Positions 56,201 to 64,000 of a stretch of 64,000 nt of DNA are shown piece by piece. Source of the DNA: Misgurnus anguillicaudatus (lineage: Eukaryota; Chordata; Actinopteri; Cypriniformes; Cobitidae); contig NC_073358.2 in assembly GCF_027580225.2 (NCBI RefSeq), positions 49,438,001 through 49,502,000 on the forward strand, in the 5' to 3' direction. How positions within the stretch are numbered: position 1 is the first letter of the stretch; each line of letters opens with the position of its first letter. The notes under the pieces were generated by a model that saw only the letters and a program-made list of their open reading frames with translations, was not told the DNA's origin and searched no databases. The position numbers and the translations under genes are program-made.

Positions 56201-58583
56201 ATATATATGCACCATTTTTGCATCACACTTTTTAAGTATTCCCAACTTTGATAGTTTTACTTAAAATTTACAAGAAAACCTGTGTTTTATTTACTTAAAT
56301 TTTTAAGTAAAGAATGATGATGAACTCAAATATTTAAGTTCATATAACACATATTTTCTTGTTTATTTTAAGTCAAATTATTCCAAGTTGGGATTACTTA
56401 AAATATATATGCACCATTTTTGCATCACACTTTTTAAGTAAATCCAACACATATTTTAGAGTGAAGTTTGAGCAATTTAGTATACACAGAAAGGTATACA
56501 TAATTTAGTGTATACAGAAAGGTCTCCTGAACAAAGTCTTTGTCTGACTTAGCTCTTGCTTGAATCAGAGACCTTTTTGCTGTAAGGAAACTATGATGCG
56601 CGCTTACCCACTGTGTTGCCCTCTACACTGAGCACACACTTCTCAATCATGGTAACAATGAACAAACATAATTTTTTCAAAATAACTCTAAATACAACAT
56701 ATAACTAACATTAACAACATATCAACATAAATAAACCCAGCAAACATTAAAACAGTCATCTTTTTTAGTAAATATTAACCAAAGAAGTGAACATGTCGCA
56801 ATGCATGCTGGGAACTATTCCGACCATTGTTTTTTTTACATGGCTTGGTCAGCTTACTCAATGTGGCCAGTTGGGTAATGAAATTGGACAAAAACTTAAA
56901 ACTCCAGTCAACAAATGATATTTGTTAGCAGGATGATCATGCTTATTTCATTCAGTGAACACAAATTAATGAACTTATGCCCTTCAACAAGAAAAACTTT
57001 GTTTTTTGTTAAAAGAACATTTTGAAGTTGGATTTTTTACAGGGCTTGTGCTTCACAAAATGGCTACGACAGATGTCATAATTTTTGGCTGGAAAGGCAT
57101 CATGGGAACTCACGTGGCTCTATAGTTACTTAAAATGTTATGCTAGATTTACTTAATTTTGATGCAATTGTTATAGTAGTTAGCATTACTTATGTTTTTT
57201 TCATTTTATTTTTGGATACATTTAAGTTCACCTGGTAACTTAAATTTTTGTGTTACACGTACTAAATATGGTAAGTAGAGGTTGAAAAGTTAAAAATACT
57301 AAGTTTTTTGTGTTTAATCCAATTACTTTCATAAGTTATGGTTGTTCAGCCAACGAATCGTTTTTTAGAGTGTACATGAGAAATAGGCCTATTAGGAGCT
57401 CGAGGTTTAGATTAAGATGTCAGTTTTATTCTGTGATTATGCTTTGTTGTTTTGTTCTGGTGTTGGTGAAGCCGATTAACAAATAGTCTCGAAAAACTGC
57501 ACATTCATCCCTGACGGTTGAGGGGCTCACAACAGACAGTTCAGATGAGCCAAGGTAATAGCAAAAAGAGGAAGGTTATGTTATAATGTTTTACAATATG
57601 CTACTGTACATTAGAGTTTAGCATACTACAAAGTTATCATGTAAACCAATTGACAGTTTTAGTACTGCAAATATATGTTTTTATATACAAAAAAATCAAG
57701 TTGTATTAGAGAAATAAACATATTTAATTTTATGCATATGGCTGATGCTTTGCAAAGCAATTTGCAGTGCATTCAATGCATTCAATTTTCATATCAGTAT
57801 GTGATGAAACACAAATGTAAACCACAATATTGACACCTTTACATTTCTTACCATAGTGAGTTTTCCATGCGCTCCATGATCCGAGGGTTGAGTTATGAGA
57901 GATGTGTCTGATTCTCACCGAGTGATCTGTGCAGTTCAGTGGCATCTGTGACCTCCAGATCGTTGTGTTAACTACAGCATTCAATGAGATCTGTCAATAC
58001 AGAGATTATTTATTACTGTATATAATATAATAACACAAATCACAGGATGTGGTAAGAGGGTTTGACTCACTGTGTCGATAACATCCATGTTTTTTGTGCG
58101 TCCCACTTGTATTTCGTATGTCTGATTTCTATGTTCTTCACTATTCATATTCCACTCCATCTTCAGCCTCCACATGTCCAAAGCCTCGAGTTTAGTAATG
58201 CTCAGCACAAGCTTATCTATGATATCATTTATTACAATGTTAAATTCACAATGCTTTGCAATATACTGATTTCTTCTATCAAAATATTTTTTAAAATGTG
58301 AAATGTTATAACAAAACAGCAATACTCCCAATGTTCCACATAATAATTCTGTATTTAAATTAAATAGGCTAAATATTCATACCTAATATTTAAATGCAAG
58401 TCGCCCACCAAAAGAATTAAAAAATATTTTTTTTCCTCAATAATGTAACATGACAATGTAATAAATACTCCAATAAATGTCAAAAGTAGCAAAATTCCCC
58501 TGACCTGATGCAGAACTCCAGCTCTTGATATGTTTAATGAGGATGAGAAACATAAGCATCTTTATCCAATATAAAAACATCAT
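40917..58583 (-). CDS. osmr: gp130-family cytokine receptor, OSMR-like (17 coding exons, complete)
   Basis: Type I membrane receptor of the gp130/LIFR/OSMR family, which signals through JAK-STAT. Exons, in coding order: 58505-58583, 58071-58216, 57852-57990, 55556-55822, 55042-55171, 54691-54845, 50511-50644, 50201-50351, 49676-49752, 48267-48471, 47428-47604, 45480-45599, 45165-45323, 44830-44970, 42750-42831, 42481-42553, 40917-41264. They sum to 2583 nt = 860 aa plus stop, every junction is GT-AG and phase-consistent, and most module boundaries are phase 1 as usual for this family. Order: signal peptide, half cytokine-binding module, Ig-like domain, full cytokine-binding module with four Cys and a degenerate WSXWS (EWGKWTN), three FNIII, TM, ~140-aa tail. 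Absence of a full N-terminal cytokine-binding module and the tail-to-tail position beside rictor match OSMR. Some stretches ([15 protein letters not shown]) resemble LIFR, so lifr is the alternative. Human OSMR is 979 aa; this one is shorter, mainly in the tail. Confidence 0.85.
41706..41953. mobile_element. MITE, TAAAGGCGGAGTCCATGATG family, copy 2
   Basis: The ends TAAAGGCGGGGTGCACAATT and CCGCCTTTA, with AGGTTCTATTGGGGTAGG in opposite orientation to the copy at 36.8 kb. It lies in the last osmr intron. Confidence 0.8.
42481..42553 (-). CDS. osmr: osmr coding exon 16 (box 1 region)
   Basis: Encodes [21 protein letters not shown] single Pro (RIPD) marks the JAK-binding box 1 position; the PxP seen in human (YPDIPDP) is absent. 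Confidence 0.78.
42638..42721 (-). mobile_element. truncated tRNA-derived SINE
   Basis: Minus-strand TAGCTCAATTGGTAGACCA head and a short tail CTTCTGCCAAATG; middle deleted. Confidence 0.65.
42750..42831 (-). CDS. osmr: osmr coding exon 15 (transmembrane)
   Basis: Encodes the single TM helix [18 protein letters not shown] followed by basic Arg-Lys; phase 2. Confidence 0.85.
43072..44521. mobile_element. 1450-bp TIR element, unknown superfamily
   Basis: Ends GGGTCATTCTACAAAAAAGG and CTTTTCTGTAGAATGACCC, flanked by AGTC on both sides (4-bp duplication). It contains several GGTGTTAC motifs near both ends and no transposase frame. Inside an osmr intron. Confidence 0.78.
44552..44705. repeat. 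fragment of common teleost repeat
   Basis: AAGGGACAGTTTATCGAAAA and GTCATCATTTACTCACCCTC are hallmarks of a widespread fish MITE; only one end is present. Confidence 0.65.
44830..44970 (-). CDS. osmr: osmr coding exon 14
   Basis: Encodes [19 protein letters not shown] and [17 protein letters not shown], end of the third FNIII (human: SAGEGPSATFTKVTT). Confidence 0.86.
45165..45323 (-). CDS. osmr: osmr coding exon 13
   Basis: Encodes [18 protein letters not shown] and [14 protein letters not shown], third FNIII. The exact acceptor is chosen by phase. Confidence 0.83.
45480..45599 (-). CDS. osmr: osmr coding exon 12
   Basis: Encodes [19 protein letters not shown] and QIGYLEEQ, second FNIII, second half. 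The acceptor (ACTAAAG) has a poor pyrimidine tract; it was chosen by phase. Confidence 0.84.
46036..46330. mobile_element. MITE, TATAGACGGTTTCA family, copy 2
   Basis: TIRs ATAGACGGTTTCATC and TGAAACCGTCTATA; about 80% like 5003-5289 by eye. Confidence 0.8.
46417..46594. repeat. AAATAAATA-type minisatellite
   Basis: Repeats of AAATAAATAWAYRTRGAAAT units of ~30 bp (AAATAAATAAACGTGAAAAT and variants). Confidence 0.9.
46598..47020. mobile_element. foldback MITE (ACACTGTAAAAAAAATC)
   Basis: Left end TACACTGTAAAAAAAATCCG and right end TGATTTTTTTACAGTGTAAA, with arms extending over 100 bp through GGTAATTTACCGTAGATTTA. Confidence 0.82.
47428..47604 (-). CDS. osmr: osmr coding exon 11
   Basis: Encodes [20 protein letters not shown] and [18 protein letters not shown], second FNIII, first half; close to LIFR and OSMR. 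Confidence 0.88.
48121..48235 (+). mobile_element. tRNA-derived SINE
   Basis: TAGCTCAGCTGGTATAGCAC head and GGGTTTGATTCCCAGGGAA B-box region, then GCATGCTAATAAAATCG body. Opposite to the host gene osmr. Confidence 0.8.
48267..48471 (-). CDS. osmr: osmr coding exon 10
   Basis: Encodes [40 protein letters not shown]; completes the first membrane-proximal FNIII. Confidence 0.85.
48607..49637. mobile_element. hAT-like element with exact 8-bp TSD
   Basis: Ends TAGGGGTGTGACGAGAC and GGTCACACCCCTA, flanked by direct CCAGATAG at 48599-48606 and 49638-49645. Inner sequence includes a CACGAGAT-rich end and no transposase. Confidence 0.88.
49676..49752 (-). CDS. osmr: osmr coding exon 9
   Basis: Encodes [29 protein letters not shown], matching the DVWR...VTLFW start of the first membrane-proximal FNIII in human. 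Confidence 0.83.
49925..49990 (-). repeat. SINE tail fragment
   Basis: Minus-strand CTTTGGATAAAAGCATCTGC followed by CAAATGCACAAG; only the 3' end of a SINE. Confidence 0.6.
50201..50351 (-). CDS. osmr: osmr coding exon 8 (WSXWS-like)
   Basis: Encodes [14 protein letters not shown] and [21 protein letters not shown] occupies the WSXWS position with both Ser lost. Confidence 0.85.
50511..50644 (-). CDS. osmr: osmr coding exon 7
   Basis: Encodes [20 protein letters not shown] and [15 protein letters not shown], first half of the WSXWS-bearing FNIII domain. Confidence 0.78.
50697..51005. mobile_element. snap-back element related to the 26-28 kb cluster
   Basis: Carries GGAATAATTGACGACAGG, CACGAAGCGGAGTGCCGTTA and GTCAATTATTCCTCTTACAC, the same modules as at 26.9 and 28.1 kb. 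Confidence 0.65.
51103..51513. mobile_element. MITE, AAAGGGGACATATCATGAAA family, copy 2 (reversed)
   Basis: Starts TAAAGGAGACTTTTCACAAT and ends TTTTCATAATATGTCCCCTT; resembles 62356-62780 closely. Confidence 0.8.
51880..51987. repeat. CAGCTGGTCT-rich repeat fragment
   Basis: GCTGGTAGATCAGCTGGTCT and AAACCAGGCTGGGAGACCAG are typical of a common teleost foldback MITE; it directly abuts the LINE. Confidence 0.6.
51992..53278 (+). CDS. LINE reverse transcriptase (C-terminal part of ORF2)
   Basis: Frame enters at LEKVVASQL and runs without stop to LFNKAFA. RT motifs in order: [46 protein letters not shown] and the catalytic YADD in [12 protein letters not shown], followed by NSNKTEILI and the thumb. 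A real ORF without an ATG of its own, because the 5' end is missing; the first in-frame ATG is not a native start. Probably not autonomous. The frame being intact over 1.28 kb suggests recent insertion. Confidence 0.9.
   Translation, partial: LEKVVASQLRTFLTNNSTYEKFQSGFRPHHSTETALLRVTNDLLLTSDRGEISILILLDLSAAFDTIDHTILLNRLENYVGISGQALAWFRSYLTNRYHFVYVNEEESYHSLVKYGVPQGSVLGPILFSLYMLPLGDIIRKHNISFHCYADDTQLYISSHPSETHTFSKLTDCLSDVSDWMAHNFLKLNSNKTEILIIEPNRYKHNMSDYTLHIDGCTVVPSSTVRNLGVMFDSNLSFDNHIANVCRTAFFHLRNISKIRHILSTSDAEKLIHAFMTSRIDYCNSLLGGCHANQVNKLQLVQYASARVLTRSKKYDHISPILASLHWLPVKYRIQFKISLLTYKALNGLAPSYLRELLSEYNPSRTLRSQNSGLLIIPRLSKVSNSGRSFSYLAPKLWNDLPTDVRESDTVDNFKSRLKTFLFNKAFA
53430..53905. repeat. ~129-bp tandem repeat with nested hairpins inside the LINE 3' region
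   Basis: Four units begin at ACCCGTTTGCCACTGAACCT (53444, 53572, 53701, 53831; spacing 128, 129, 130). In each, ACCCGTTTG pairs with CAAACGGGT and CCACTG with CAGTGG. Confidence 0.9.
54691..54845 (-). CDS. osmr: osmr coding exon 6
   Basis: Encodes [16 protein letters not shown] (second Cys pair) and [16 protein letters not shown]. The following intron contains the 2.7-kb LINE. Confidence 0.85.
55042..55171 (-). CDS. osmr: osmr coding exon 5
   Basis: Encodes [26 protein letters not shown], the canonical Cys pair that opens a cytokine-binding module; phase 2 at its end. Confidence 0.86.
55556..55822 (-). CDS. osmr: osmr coding exon 4 (Ig-like domain)
   Basis: Encodes [19 protein letters not shown] through [10 protein letters not shown]; the two Cys positions and 89-codon length fit the Ig-like module between D1 and the second cytokine-binding module. 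Confidence 0.85.
55868..56074. mobile_element. MITE with CAAAAAAATGCTGGGC TIRs
   Basis: ATTCAAAAAAATGCTGGGCT is mirrored by ACCCAGCATTTTTTTAAGTG; internal TTGGGTCAAAAAGG pairs with CCTTTTTGACCCAA. Confidence 0.78.
56130..57375. repeat. composite of AAGT-rich repeats
   Basis: The segment ATATATATGCACCATTTTTG occurs twice (56199 and 56404), with TTTTAAGTAAATCCAACACA near an end. A further relative ends at ~57370 (GTTTTTTAGAGTGTAC). No coding exon found. Confidence 0.5.
57725..57785 (-). repeat. SINE tail fragment
   Basis: Minus-strand GCAAAGCATCAGCCATATG resembles the SINE end; adjoins osmr exon 3's intron. Confidence 0.45.
57852..57990 (-). CDS. osmr: osmr coding exon 3
   Basis: Encodes [16 protein letters not shown] and [10 protein letters not shown], the D1 C-terminal part with a WSXWS-like end; phase 1. 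Confidence 0.83.
58071..58216 (-). CDS. osmr: osmr coding exon 2
   Basis: Encodes [19 protein letters not shown] and [12 protein letters not shown], first strands of the D1 half-module (compare LHLQWTVHN...FQIQISR in human OSMR). Confidence 0.8.
58505..58583 (-). CDS. osmr: osmr coding exon 1 (signal peptide)
   Basis: Starts with two consecutive ATG codons (58583-58581 and 58580-58578) and encodes a hydrophobic leader, [14 protein letters not shown], then SWSSAS. Phase 1 donor GTCAGG. Confidence 0.82.
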
Positions 58584-59092
58584 TGTGTCTATACAAGACC
58601 TTCAGCATTCAGTTCTGAGCTCAAAGTGCATTAGGTAACATGCACGTACCGTTAACTTTCTCCTCCTACTGACGTCTTCCGTTTTGAGATGAAACTATTT
58701 ATTTATTTATTTATTATTTGTAAAAGTGTTCAGACTATATTTAGGGCTCGAGCACCAAGGTGCAAGGACCTTGTTCTTCAAGAAGTTATTATTAGTTTTA
58801 TTAGAATTTGGTTTTGAATGTAATTTTACGATGGTTATTAAATGTGAGAAAGGCGTGAGAAGAAGGGTTGATAATAAATATGCTTTATTAATCTAAAACT
58901 TTATATAAACGTAGAGCTCCACCCACAGGTCATTTATGGTATTGAGATGTATACATAAACGTTATATAAAATATGTAGTGGTTTTTATTTGCTGATATTT
59001 AATATTACGCATCATGATCAAATGAATAACAAATTTACTACATTTTATATAATATAATATATATATACTATACTATATATATATATATATAC

Positions 59093-59290
59093 ACAGTACA
59101 GGCCAAAAGTTTGGACACACTTGAATAAAATGTTAACTATGATTTTAAAAATCTTTTAATCGGAAAGTGTATGGTTAAATGCATGAAATTACGTTTGTAG
59201 AAAAAACTATACCTGTGCAGATTAATTTCTGTTATTTGAAAACTAAAATTTTATTTTAAAATATTATTTTTTAAATAGATGACTTGCACT
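59093..59290. mobile_element. Tc1/mariner-type fragment
   Basis: ACAGTACAGGCCAAAAGTTTGGACACAC is a well-known terminal motif of fish Tc1-like elements (only part written in sequence terms); the rest is decayed. Confidence 0.6.
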
Positions 59291-59739
59291 GAATATTAAA
59301 GAAAAATCTGTCAATAAGAGCCCAGATTAAATGTGAATTCGTTGTTATCTCGTTTTGCAACGAAACTCTTCATATATACGTTATATAAAATTTGTAGTGT
59401 TTTAATATTTGCTGATATTTTATATTACGCATAATAAAATGAATAACAAATTTACGAAATTTTATATAAGTTACATACATAAAACAGAAATGCTTAGTGC
59501 TTAATTTAAGAGATGCTTAAATGCTTAAATTATAATGCGTAATTTAAACTAAATATGTACATGCTTAAGTAAATTTGCTATTAAATATTTAATTGCATGC
59601 ATATGCCTATTTAAAATGTATTAGTTTACAATGTATATTTTAAATAGTGCTTTTTAAATTAAAGTAAATTATATTAAAACCTCATATTTAGTATTTTTTC
59701 CTACATTATCCTCTCTGTAAACACACGCCTGACTGTGAC

Positions 59740-59990
59740 TTTATTTAATTTAATTTAATTTAATTTAAAGCAATTGCGGAGGATTTTCTGTTTCCAGGTG
59801 GATCATCAAGACTATTGGTCCTCCTAGTTGTCAATCAGGAGTGTGTAAATTTCAAGAAAATCCTCTGCTATATCTTTAATTTAATTTAATTTAATTTAAT
59901 TTAATTTAATTTAATTTAATTTAATTTAATTTAATTTAATTTAATTTAATTTTATTTTATTTTATTTTATTTTATTTTATTTTATTTTCG
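59740..59990. repeat. (TTTAA)n and (TTTTA)n microsatellites
   Basis: TTTAA at ~59741-59769 and 59876-59950, then TTTTA to ~59988. Between the two TTTAA tracts lies a small inverted pair (AGGATTTTCTG / GAAAATCCTC). Confidence 0.95.
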
Positions 59991-60125
59991 ATACTGATTC
60001 TCTCTGGTTGACATGGTGGTCCACAAACTTTGGTGTCAAATGGCTTCTCATGAATGGTTTCTCACACACGTCACGAGGCCGCCCACACGAAACCATTCCT
60101 GTTCCCATTCCTCCCACCGTCCATG

Positions 60126-60253
<128 letters not shown>

Positions 60254-60309
60254 GAGCCCGTTGTGCAGGATCTGTAGAACAATGACTAGAATGGAAATTG
60301 CGAGAGAAA

Positions 60310-60560
60310 TAAGGGGCGGGGCTTCATGGCCTCGATGTTGTCTCTCATTGGTCAGAATACGTTTGGACTAAAAAGAAAATCCTACATATTTTTTTTTTTG
60401 CATTGTATCTTCCAAGCAGCGACTAATAAATATTTTGTGTAACTTTTCAGGTGTGAATAGTGTCCCGACTCCTGACCGTTGCCTAAAACAATTGGATGAC
60501 GTTGTTGACATACCAACATGAAACCTGTTACATTCCACAGCGCTTTTCAGAATGAACCAA
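60310..60560 (+). promoter_or_regulatory. possible promoter with GC box and CCAAT boxes
   Basis: Contains GGGGCGGGG at ~60313, ATTGGTC (inverted CCAAT) at ~60346, and AACCAATCAG near 60547. It lies between the long CA repeat and the exon-like block at 60.8 kb. Motif-level inference only. Confidence 0.3.
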
Positions 60561-60739
60561 TCAGAATCATTTGCAATCACCAGACACGGTATTTTATTTA
60601 ATCATTTTATAGAGCTTGCCCTTGTAGATTTGAGTTTTTTTCTCGGGGACCATCTATTTAGTTATACATACATGTAAATTATCATAGTTACTAATGTATA
60701 TATGTCTTTATTAATATATAAATTGTGCTTAGATGATAC

Positions 60740-61036
60740 TGTAGCTCAGTGGATGAGTGTGCGTTCTGGGCCGCCCAACACCCCCTGGCGGAAAGTTGTG
60801 TCAGTCCGTGAAGGTTTAGATAACATGGTGCTGCGTAATGTTTTTGACACACTAAACGCCAGGAGGATACAGCGGAGATTCTGGGAATCCGGTCCGGTTC
60901 CTCTACTTTCGAAATCCCAACCGGACGGACACGTGCGGCCTTTAATACCAATACACATTCGGTCTGATTTCACATCAGTCGCGTATTCTGTAAATATAAC
61001 TGGATTTGAAGACATCGGGATGGTGAAAAATACTGA
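60740..61036 (+). CDS. possible first coding exon of an unidentified gene
   Basis: This block is clearly richer in GC and CpG than its surroundings and stays open in one frame. The best start is the ATG at 60825 (AACATGG, good Kozak context), giving VLRNVFDTLNARRIQRRFWE, then LIPIHIRSDFTSVAYSVNI and GFEDIGMVKNTE before a possible donor GTAACT at 61037. An in-frame ATG at 60753 is weaker. About 200-400 bp upstream are GGGGCGGGG, an inverted CCAAT and a direct CCAAT, fitting a promoter. It would be divergent from osmr, 2.2 kb away. I do not recognise the protein. It could also be an untranslated exon. Confidence 0.35.
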
Positions 61037-61089
61037 GGTAACTGTTCGGGACGTTTTGTTTTTGTCGTTAGAAATCGTCCATGTTTAGC

Positions 61090-62350
61090 TGTATTAGGTC
61101 GTGACGTTTACTTTGATCGCTTGTTTGATCGTAGTTGAATTTTATTTTAATGCGTAAACTAAATAAATACACGGTTGGTTAAATCTATAACATGATATGT
61201 TATTGAGGAGATTAGTGAGGACATTAAATAAAGATTAAACTCTCGTGCTTAATTGACTTACCAGACAGGCCATATAATCTCAACCATTTAATTTGATGTG
61301 TTTTACTACTTATATTGATTTTTAAGAACAAATTATTCATTAAATTATAATGTTTGCTATTGCTTTTAAATAGGCCCATCGTTATGTTTTGTCATTATTT
61401 TTAGCAGGTTCATTCTGCGCAACGTGTTGTTTAGCCTTTTTATCTGTTATTGTCTGTTATATTTTAATTAACGTTATGTGATGCATGTATGTTTTGTTTA
61501 AGGTGAAAACACACATATACACATATTTTTTGTAGTTGTGTGTTGTTTGGTGTGCTTGTGAATTGTTTACTTGTATTTAGTTTTTGGGGCGTTGCTTATT
61601 TGTAGTTTATATATCAATACTATAGTTTGCTTTATGGTGTCAGACAGTAATAACATGGTATTACTGTGATATATGCCATTATATTGCCTAAATGATAAGT
61701 TTCATCGAACTCCAAGATGCTTAAGTCTCACATATTGGTACATACATAGACATATGTGGTATGAGGGTGCTTGTTTATTTCTATTAATGGAAATATGTTT
61801 AGTTGACCAACACCAAACAAAATTTGTATTTATAGAAAGGTCTGTTTGGTAAATAAGTTGGGTAAATAGCAAAACAAAAAATTGTTTTGATAAGCCAATG
61901 TAGTGATTCAGAGTCAACAAGAACAAGTTGTTCTGATGATTTCCACCCTAAAGCTTTGCTTATGTTTACTCTCTGAACCTGAGTAAATTATTAATCCATA
62001 AATAGCTATTATACCGACTATGGGTAACCAGAGCATAGTCAGAACAGCAGTCCATAAATGTTTTGAACTTGAGGATTCTGCAGACTACTTGCTATGGCTT
62101 TGATCTGGGTCTCTTTGTTTCAGGACTTAAATTCTTGGTTCTGGTCTGGATCTGAGTTTTAATTTATGGTTATAGAACCAACTGGCAGTTAATGTTCACT
62201 ATACTAAGCAGTCTGGGTCTTTGAATGTGTGTTTTTATTTGATCTTACATTTGAAGAGCTCGCATGTAAAACCCCTCTGAGATTTCTTGTAAATAAGCAT
62301 ATTTTAAATCAGACTTTTATGTTTAGGTTTAGTAATTAAGCTTTAATGGA
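61090..62350 (+). other. unassigned sequence, no further exon seen
   Basis: If a gene starts at 60.8 kb this would be its first intron; no second exon was recognised before the window end. Confidence 0.4.
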
Positions 62351-62355
62351 AGTTA

Positions 62356-62780
62356 AAGGGGACATTTCGTAAGATTTTTTTAAAGATGTAAAATAAATCT
62401 TTGGTGTCCCCAGAGTATGTATGTGAAGTTCTAGCTGAGAATAGCATATAGATAATTTATTATAGCATGTTAAAGTTGCCACTTGTAGGCGTGAGCAAAA
62501 ATGTGCCTTTTGGGTGTGTCATTTAAAATGCAAATGAGCTGATCTATGCACTATGGCAGTGTCGTGGTTGGATAGGGAAGATTAAGAGGCGGTATTACCC
62601 CCTTCTGACATCACAAGGGAGCCAGATTTCAATGACCTATTTTTTCACATGCTTGCAGAGAATGGTTTACCAAAACTAAGTTACTAGGTTGATCTTTTTC
62701 AAATTTTATAGGTTGATAGAAGCAGTGGGGACCCAATTAATTAAACATGGGAAAAGTCCGATTTTCATGATCCCTTTAAA
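62356..62780. mobile_element. MITE, AAAGGGGACATATCATGAAA family, copy 3
   Basis: Starts TAAAGGGGACATTTCGTAAG and ends GATTTTCATGATCCCTTTAA; a close match to 51103-51513. Confidence 0.8.
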
Positions 62781-62785
62781 GGTTA

Positions 62786-63194
62786 TTAGTCAATAGGGCT
62801 GTCACAATTATTAAATAATCGTCTCATCGCAATTGTTTGACCTCATCGCGATGATTTTAGATTACCACAATGATTGCATATCTCTCTAAAAAACACAAGG
62901 GGGAGCTGCAGCATCTAATGGCGCTTCTTGACTGACATTGTAATGCAATACATTGCAAAGCAATTTAATACAGTGGAAAAACAGCATTTAAAGAAATTTA
63001 TATTTCTGCCAGGTAAATCTTGCAAAAGATGAATTTAAATAATCACAACAATGTGTAAAAAAATTCATGAACTAACATAAAATCTATGAGAATTAAACGT
63101 CAAAGCCCTAAAACAGGCAATAAATCATCATTATTGGCAAAATTTATTAGGCAATTAACCGTCAGCCAAATTTCATAACCGTGACAGTCCTATT
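62786..63194. mobile_element. TIR element, AGGGCTGTCACGATT family, copy 2 (reversed)
   Basis: AGGGCTGTCACAATTATTAA start and ATAACCGTGACAGTCCTA end; opposite orientation to 4439-4972, with the same CACAAGGGGGAGCTGCAGC core. Confidence 0.78.
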
Positions 63195-63639
63195 AGTTAA
63201 TAATTGAAATGCCACATTTTCACAAAGGACACTAGTAGTTTTATTTTATTTTAACAAATTTTACTGTCTTTTGCTGCGAAACACTTCTAAAAAAAGTCTG
63301 CCATTAAAAAAGTAAACGGCTCAAACATTTGCTCTATATCCTAATTTATTCAATACACTTTCTAAAACTCTTGCACTTTGATGTTCATTCATTGTGGTAT
63401 TTAATGAATTCTGCCAACAAACTGGAATTTTTAAATGACCTGAGGCAGGGATTAACAGATTTGAAGTGAAAGTATTTAAAAAACATATACATTAATATGT
63501 GCTGAGAGCATTTGGAAAAATATAATTTTTTCATAATGATCTTGTGAGTTTTGACAGTCAACAGATCTATTATTGGTATTGTTGGGCTAGGTTTTTGGGA
63601 GTCTAGGTTCTGGGTCTTGTGGGATTTAGTTTGACTCTT

Positions 63640-63987
63640 GAAAGTGGAACATTGCAAAGCCCTTTAATATAATGGAAAAACAAAAACATTTCAGTTTTTC
63701 AAAGATGTATTCATTAAATAATTACTTTTATATACATGTTATGTTTATTAATATTTACTGCCAGGCAAACCTTGCAAAATATTTAATTGAAATAAATACA
63801 ACAATGTGTAAAAATTATTTCATAAACAAACAAATGAGAATTAATTAATTAATGAGAATTAAACGTCAAAGCAATAAAACAGACAATTAATCATCATAAT
63901 TGTAAAAGCTCTAAAACAGGCAATGAATCGTCACAATTTATTAGGCAATTAACCGTCAGCTAAATTTCATAACCGTGACAGCCCTAA
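63640..63987. mobile_element. half copy of the AGGGCTGTCACGATT family
   Basis: Shares TAATATAATGGAAAAACA, AATGAGAATTAAACGTCAAAG and ends CATAACCGTGACAGCCCTAA. The opposite terminus is missing. Confidence 0.7.
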
Positions 63988-64000
63988 CCTCAATTAACCT

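Larger units (their letters stand above)
58584..60122. other. osmr upstream region, no gene seen
   Basis: AT-rich sequence with pentanucleotide repeats. A short piece at 58738-58775 (GGGCTCGAGCACCAAGGTGC) is from a dispersed repeat. Confidence 0.5.

Noticed and set aside
60737..60765. GTAGCTCAGTGGATGAG as a SINE or tRNA start
   Set aside because: Matches an A box only; no B box or SINE tail follows, so it is more likely chance or a tiny remnant.

Overview
The window is vertebrate nuclear DNA from a teleost fish, most likely a cypriniform. The reasons are GT-AG split genes whose exons translate to vertebrate proteins, long CA/TG microsatellites, tRNA-derived SINEs, an L2/CR1-type LINE, and a very dense load of short inverted-repeat DNA elements of the kind common in carp-family genomes. 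There are no bacterial, viral-gene or CRISPR features. The sequence is AT-rich outside exons.

Two genes lie tail to tail. (1) rictor, + strand, 2098-30494: 35 coding exons were resolved by eye. Their summed length is 4668 nt, an exact multiple of 3, with every splice phase consistent. They encode 1555 residues from about human residue 66 to the natural stop. The first ~65 codons (probably three exons) lie upstream of the window. Rictor is the defining scaffold of the mTORC2 kinase complex. (2) An OSMR/LIFR-type gp130-family cytokine receptor, - strand, 58583 down to 40917: 17 coding exons totalling 2583 nt (860 aa plus stop), complete from signal peptide to stop. The order (half cytokine-binding module, Ig-like, full cytokine-binding module, three FNIII, TM, short tail) and the convergent position next to rictor (as OSMR and RICTOR lie in human) favour osmr. 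A possible third gene may begin near 60.8 kb on the + strand: a GC- and CpG-richer block with an open exon-like frame that I cannot identify.

Everything else is intronic or intergenic repeat. Main items: long foldback (near-palindromic) elements at 6896-7628, 7630-8288, 31609-32247 and 39989-40790; a TIR element with a 102-bp tandem array inside rictor (15346-17090); an inverted minisatellite-like element at 10320-11470; a cluster of snap-back repeats at 26-29 kb; a nested pair of elements at 34.4-36.5 kb; a 2.2-kb element with tRNA-like modules at 37.7-39.9 kb; a 1.45-kb TIR element at 43.07-44.52 kb; a hAT-like element with an exact 8-bp target duplication at 48.6-49.6 kb; and a 5'-truncated LINE with an intact YADD reverse transcriptase and structured tandem repeats in its 3' part at 52.0-54.7 kb.

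The most unusual observation is that two members of one foldback family, one just downstream of rictor (+) and one just downstream of osmr (-), carry clustered one-directional substitutions. These are A-to-G on the + strand in the first and T-to-C on the + strand (A-to-G on the - strand) in the second. In each case the A-to-G change is on the sense strand of the neighbouring gene. That is the pattern expected of adenosine deamination of double-stranded RNA, yet it appears here in what is presented as genomic sequence.
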